Below, piece after piece: positions 5,450 through 6,416 of a DNA stretch of 6,416 nt. Location of the stretch: NCBI GenBank assembly GCA_001824635.1, contig MHYB01000011.1:1-6416 (forward strand). The letters are read 5' to 3'. Every line of letters begins with the position of its first letter. Positions within the stretch are counted from its first letter, which is position 1. The position numbers and the translations under genes were made by a program. A model generated the notes under the pieces. It did no database searches. It was not told where the DNA came from and saw only the letters and a program-made list of their open reading frames with translations. This DNA comes from Planctomycetes bacterium GWF2_50_10 (lineage in GTDB: Bacteria > Planctomycetota > Phycisphaerae > Sedimentisphaerales > GWF2-50-10).

Positions 5450-5812
5450 ATCGAAAACGCATCCGAATTTGTCGTTCACAAACACACACTCACCGGCCCC
5501 GGGCACTGGGATATGATGCTCCGGGCCGGTTCTATTTTGATCACTTATAGACTCGACTGCCCCCCCGAAGATATCGCAACCCGCCCCGCCGTCGCAACAA
5601 AGATCGCCGACCACGACCTCAAATTCCTCACCTACCAGGGCCCCGTAAACCAGGGCCGTGGAACCGTCCAATTGGCCGACAAAGGCACTTACCGCATTAT
5701 CGAACAACATCCCACCTTTACCATTTTCGAATTTTCTGGTAATATTCTTCGCGGCCGGTATAAACTTACCGCCGTAAACGATGACCAGTATAAATTTGAA
5801 TGTGAAAAATAA
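5450..5812 (+). CDS. LigD N-terminal (3'-phosphoesterase)-like domain protein, probable ATC start
   Basis: This is a stand-alone protein of about 120 residues resembling the 3'-phosphoesterase (LigD_N) domain of bacterial DNA ligase D, which trims damaged 3' ends in end joining. The opening EFVVHKH, then GPGHWDMML, matches the domain's start. From the proposed ATC start, H12, H19, D21 and H55 (in IADHDLKF) correspond to the Mn ligands and catalytic histidine of the Pseudomonas domain (H42, H48, D50, H84, from memory). The residues matching Q40, R52 and Y88 appear to be H, M and F, so activity is uncertain. TYQGPVNQGRGTVQLADKGTY is the mid-domain block. The frame is open from 5438, but its first ATG (5513) comes after H12, H19 and D21. 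No ATG, GTG, TTG or CTG precedes it in frame, so I place the start at ATC 5450, behind GAGG. Its TAA overlaps the rsmH start by one base. No polymerase, ligase or Ku gene is visible nearby. Confidence 0.72.
   Translation: MENASEFVVHKHTLTGPGHWDMMLRAGSILITYRLDCPPEDIATRPAVATKIADHDLKFLTYQGPVNQGRGTVQLADKGTYRIIEQHPTFTIFEFSGNILRGRYKLTAVNDDQYKFECEK
5492..5530 (+). repeat. GC-rich hairpin just inside the LigD-like gene
   Basis: ACCGGCCC (5492-5499) pairs perfectly with GGGCCGGT (5523-5530) around a 23-nt loop that contains both in-frame ATG codons (5513 and 5516). A short T-rich run (TTCTATTTT) follows. It lies about 45 nt after the ackA stop. It could weaken initiation at the internal ATGs, attenuate transcription after ackA, or simply reflect coding sequence. 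Confidence 0.35.
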
Positions 5813-6416
5813 TGACCGATTCCGGACAAGATAACCATAAACGCCGCCCGCGATACTCGGGCACGCACCCCAAAAAGTTCGACCAGAAGTACAAGGAGCT
5901 TCAGCCCCAGAAGTACCCCGATCAGCAAACCAAGCTCCGCGCCAAGGGCAAAACCCCCGCCGGCACCCACGTTCCCGTCCTGGTTGAAGAAATAATCGCC
6001 TGCCTCCGCCCAAAACCCGGCGATATCATCGCCGACTGCACCCTCGGCTACGGCGGCCACGCCCGACAATTCCTAAAGCACATCGGCGAAACTGGCATGC
6101 TCATCGGCTTCGATATGGACGGCGCCGAGCTTGAAAAAACAAAAGCAAGGCTGCAAAACGCCAAAGCCCAATTGCGATTCTATCACAGCAACTACGCCGG
6201 CATTGAAAAAGCTGTCGCCACCGAATCCATCCCCGGCTTCGACATAATCTTCGCAGACCTGGGCGTCTCAAGCATGCAGGTCGATAACCCCGCCCGCGGC
6301 ATCAGCTACAAACAGGATGGCCCCCTCGATATGCGAATGGATTCGCGTATCCGAACCAGCGGCTCAGACCTCCTGGCGACCATCTCCCAGCACGATCTTT
6401 CAGCCGCCCTATGGGA
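5812..6416 (+). CDS. rsmH: 16S rRNA (cytosine1402-N4)-methyltransferase, N-terminal part, cut by window edge
   Basis: The enzyme is SAM-dependent and methylates N4 of C1402 in the ribosomal P site (formerly MraW). The 201 visible codons show THVPVLVEEIIACL (52-65), the SAM-binding motif DCTLGYGGHARQFL (75-88), acidic GFDMD (99-103), FADLGVSSMQVDNPARGISY (147-166) and GPLDMRMD (170-177), all diagnostic of RsmH. A basic, polar extension of about 50 residues (with RRPRYSGTHP, KKFDQKYKEL and GKTPAGT) precedes the usual HVPVL start. I associate such an extension with planctomycete RsmH from memory. The ATG shares its A with the TAA of the LigD-like gene (TAATG) and has no strong ribosome binding site, which suggests translational coupling. 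In most bacteria rsmH heads the division and cell-wall cluster with ftsL, ftsI and mur genes; what follows here is outside the window. Confidence 0.95.
   Translation, partial: MTDSGQDNHKRRPRYSGTHPKKFDQKYKELQPQKYPDQQTKLRAKGKTPAGTHVPVLVEEIIACLRPKPGDIIADCTLGYGGHARQFLKHIGETGMLIGFDMDGAELEKTKARLQNAKAQLRFYHSNYAGIEKAVATESIPGFDIIFADLGVSSMQVDNPARGISYKQDGPLDMRMDSRIRTSGSDLLATISQHDLSAALW

Noticed and set aside
5436..5452. Programmed +1 frameshift joining AckA to the LigD-like protein, as in prfB
   Set aside because: GAGG lies only 3 nt before the TGA, unlike the prfB spacing, and CGC to GCT slippage would break codon pairing. AckA has a normal C-terminus and full length.
5408..6013. Minus-strand open frame of 201 codons, and an overlapping one at 5689-6069
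   Set aside because: Both are antisense to the end of ackA, the LigD-like gene and rsmH. Gly-, Ala- and Val-rich translations are typical of shadow frames.

Overview
The window looks like a chromosomal segment of a Planctomycetota-type bacterium, perhaps near Phycisphaerae or Sedimentisphaerales. The taxonomic call is an inference. It rests on a PEP-CTERM sorting protein with a VPEPAT signal, a lysine- and arginine-rich N-terminal extension on RsmH of a kind I associate with planctomycetes, and a stand-alone LigD 3'-phosphoesterase-like gene. No mobile element, CRISPR array, tRNA or rRNA is visible.

Left third (1-2024, minus strand): a sulfur-assimilation operon read right to left. An Rrf2-family regulator with three cysteines in an IscR-like arrangement is followed by O-acetylhomoserine sulfhydrylase (metY) and then by the start of cysteine synthase (cysK), which leaves the window at base 1. 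A good sigma70-type promoter (TTGCAA, 16 bp, TATAAT) lies upstream of the regulator. An 11-bp element of the form GCAATGNTANT occurs twice around it, 42 bp apart, and could be an autoregulatory operator. Together the genes would fix sulfide into homocysteine and cysteine under control of a sulfur- or iron-sulfur-responsive repressor.

Middle (2025-3247): a divergent region of about 320 bp leads to a plus-strand gene for a secreted 208-residue PEP-CTERM protein, whose leader contains inverted repeats. It is followed by 277 bp without a convincing gene, holding two overlapping, mutually exclusive hairpins and, at its right end, a possible promoter for the next genes.

Right half (3248-6416, plus strand): a tightly packed run. 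Phosphate acetyltransferase (pta) and acetate kinase (ackA) are 2 nt apart and interconvert acetyl-CoA and acetate with ATP formation. A short LigD 3'-phosphoesterase-like gene comes next, then rsmH (16S rRNA m4C1402 methyltransferase, normally the first gene of the division and cell-wall cluster), which is cut by the window end. The junctions overlap or nearly overlap, so the four genes are probably co-transcribed.

The most unusual observation is the start of the LigD-like gene. Its conserved metal-ligand motif lies upstream of its first ATG, and the open frame there contains no ATG, GTG, TTG or CTG. The only plausible initiator is an ATC codon at 5450, preceded by GAGG at normal spacing. 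Either this is genuine near-cognate initiation or the consensus has a one-base error.
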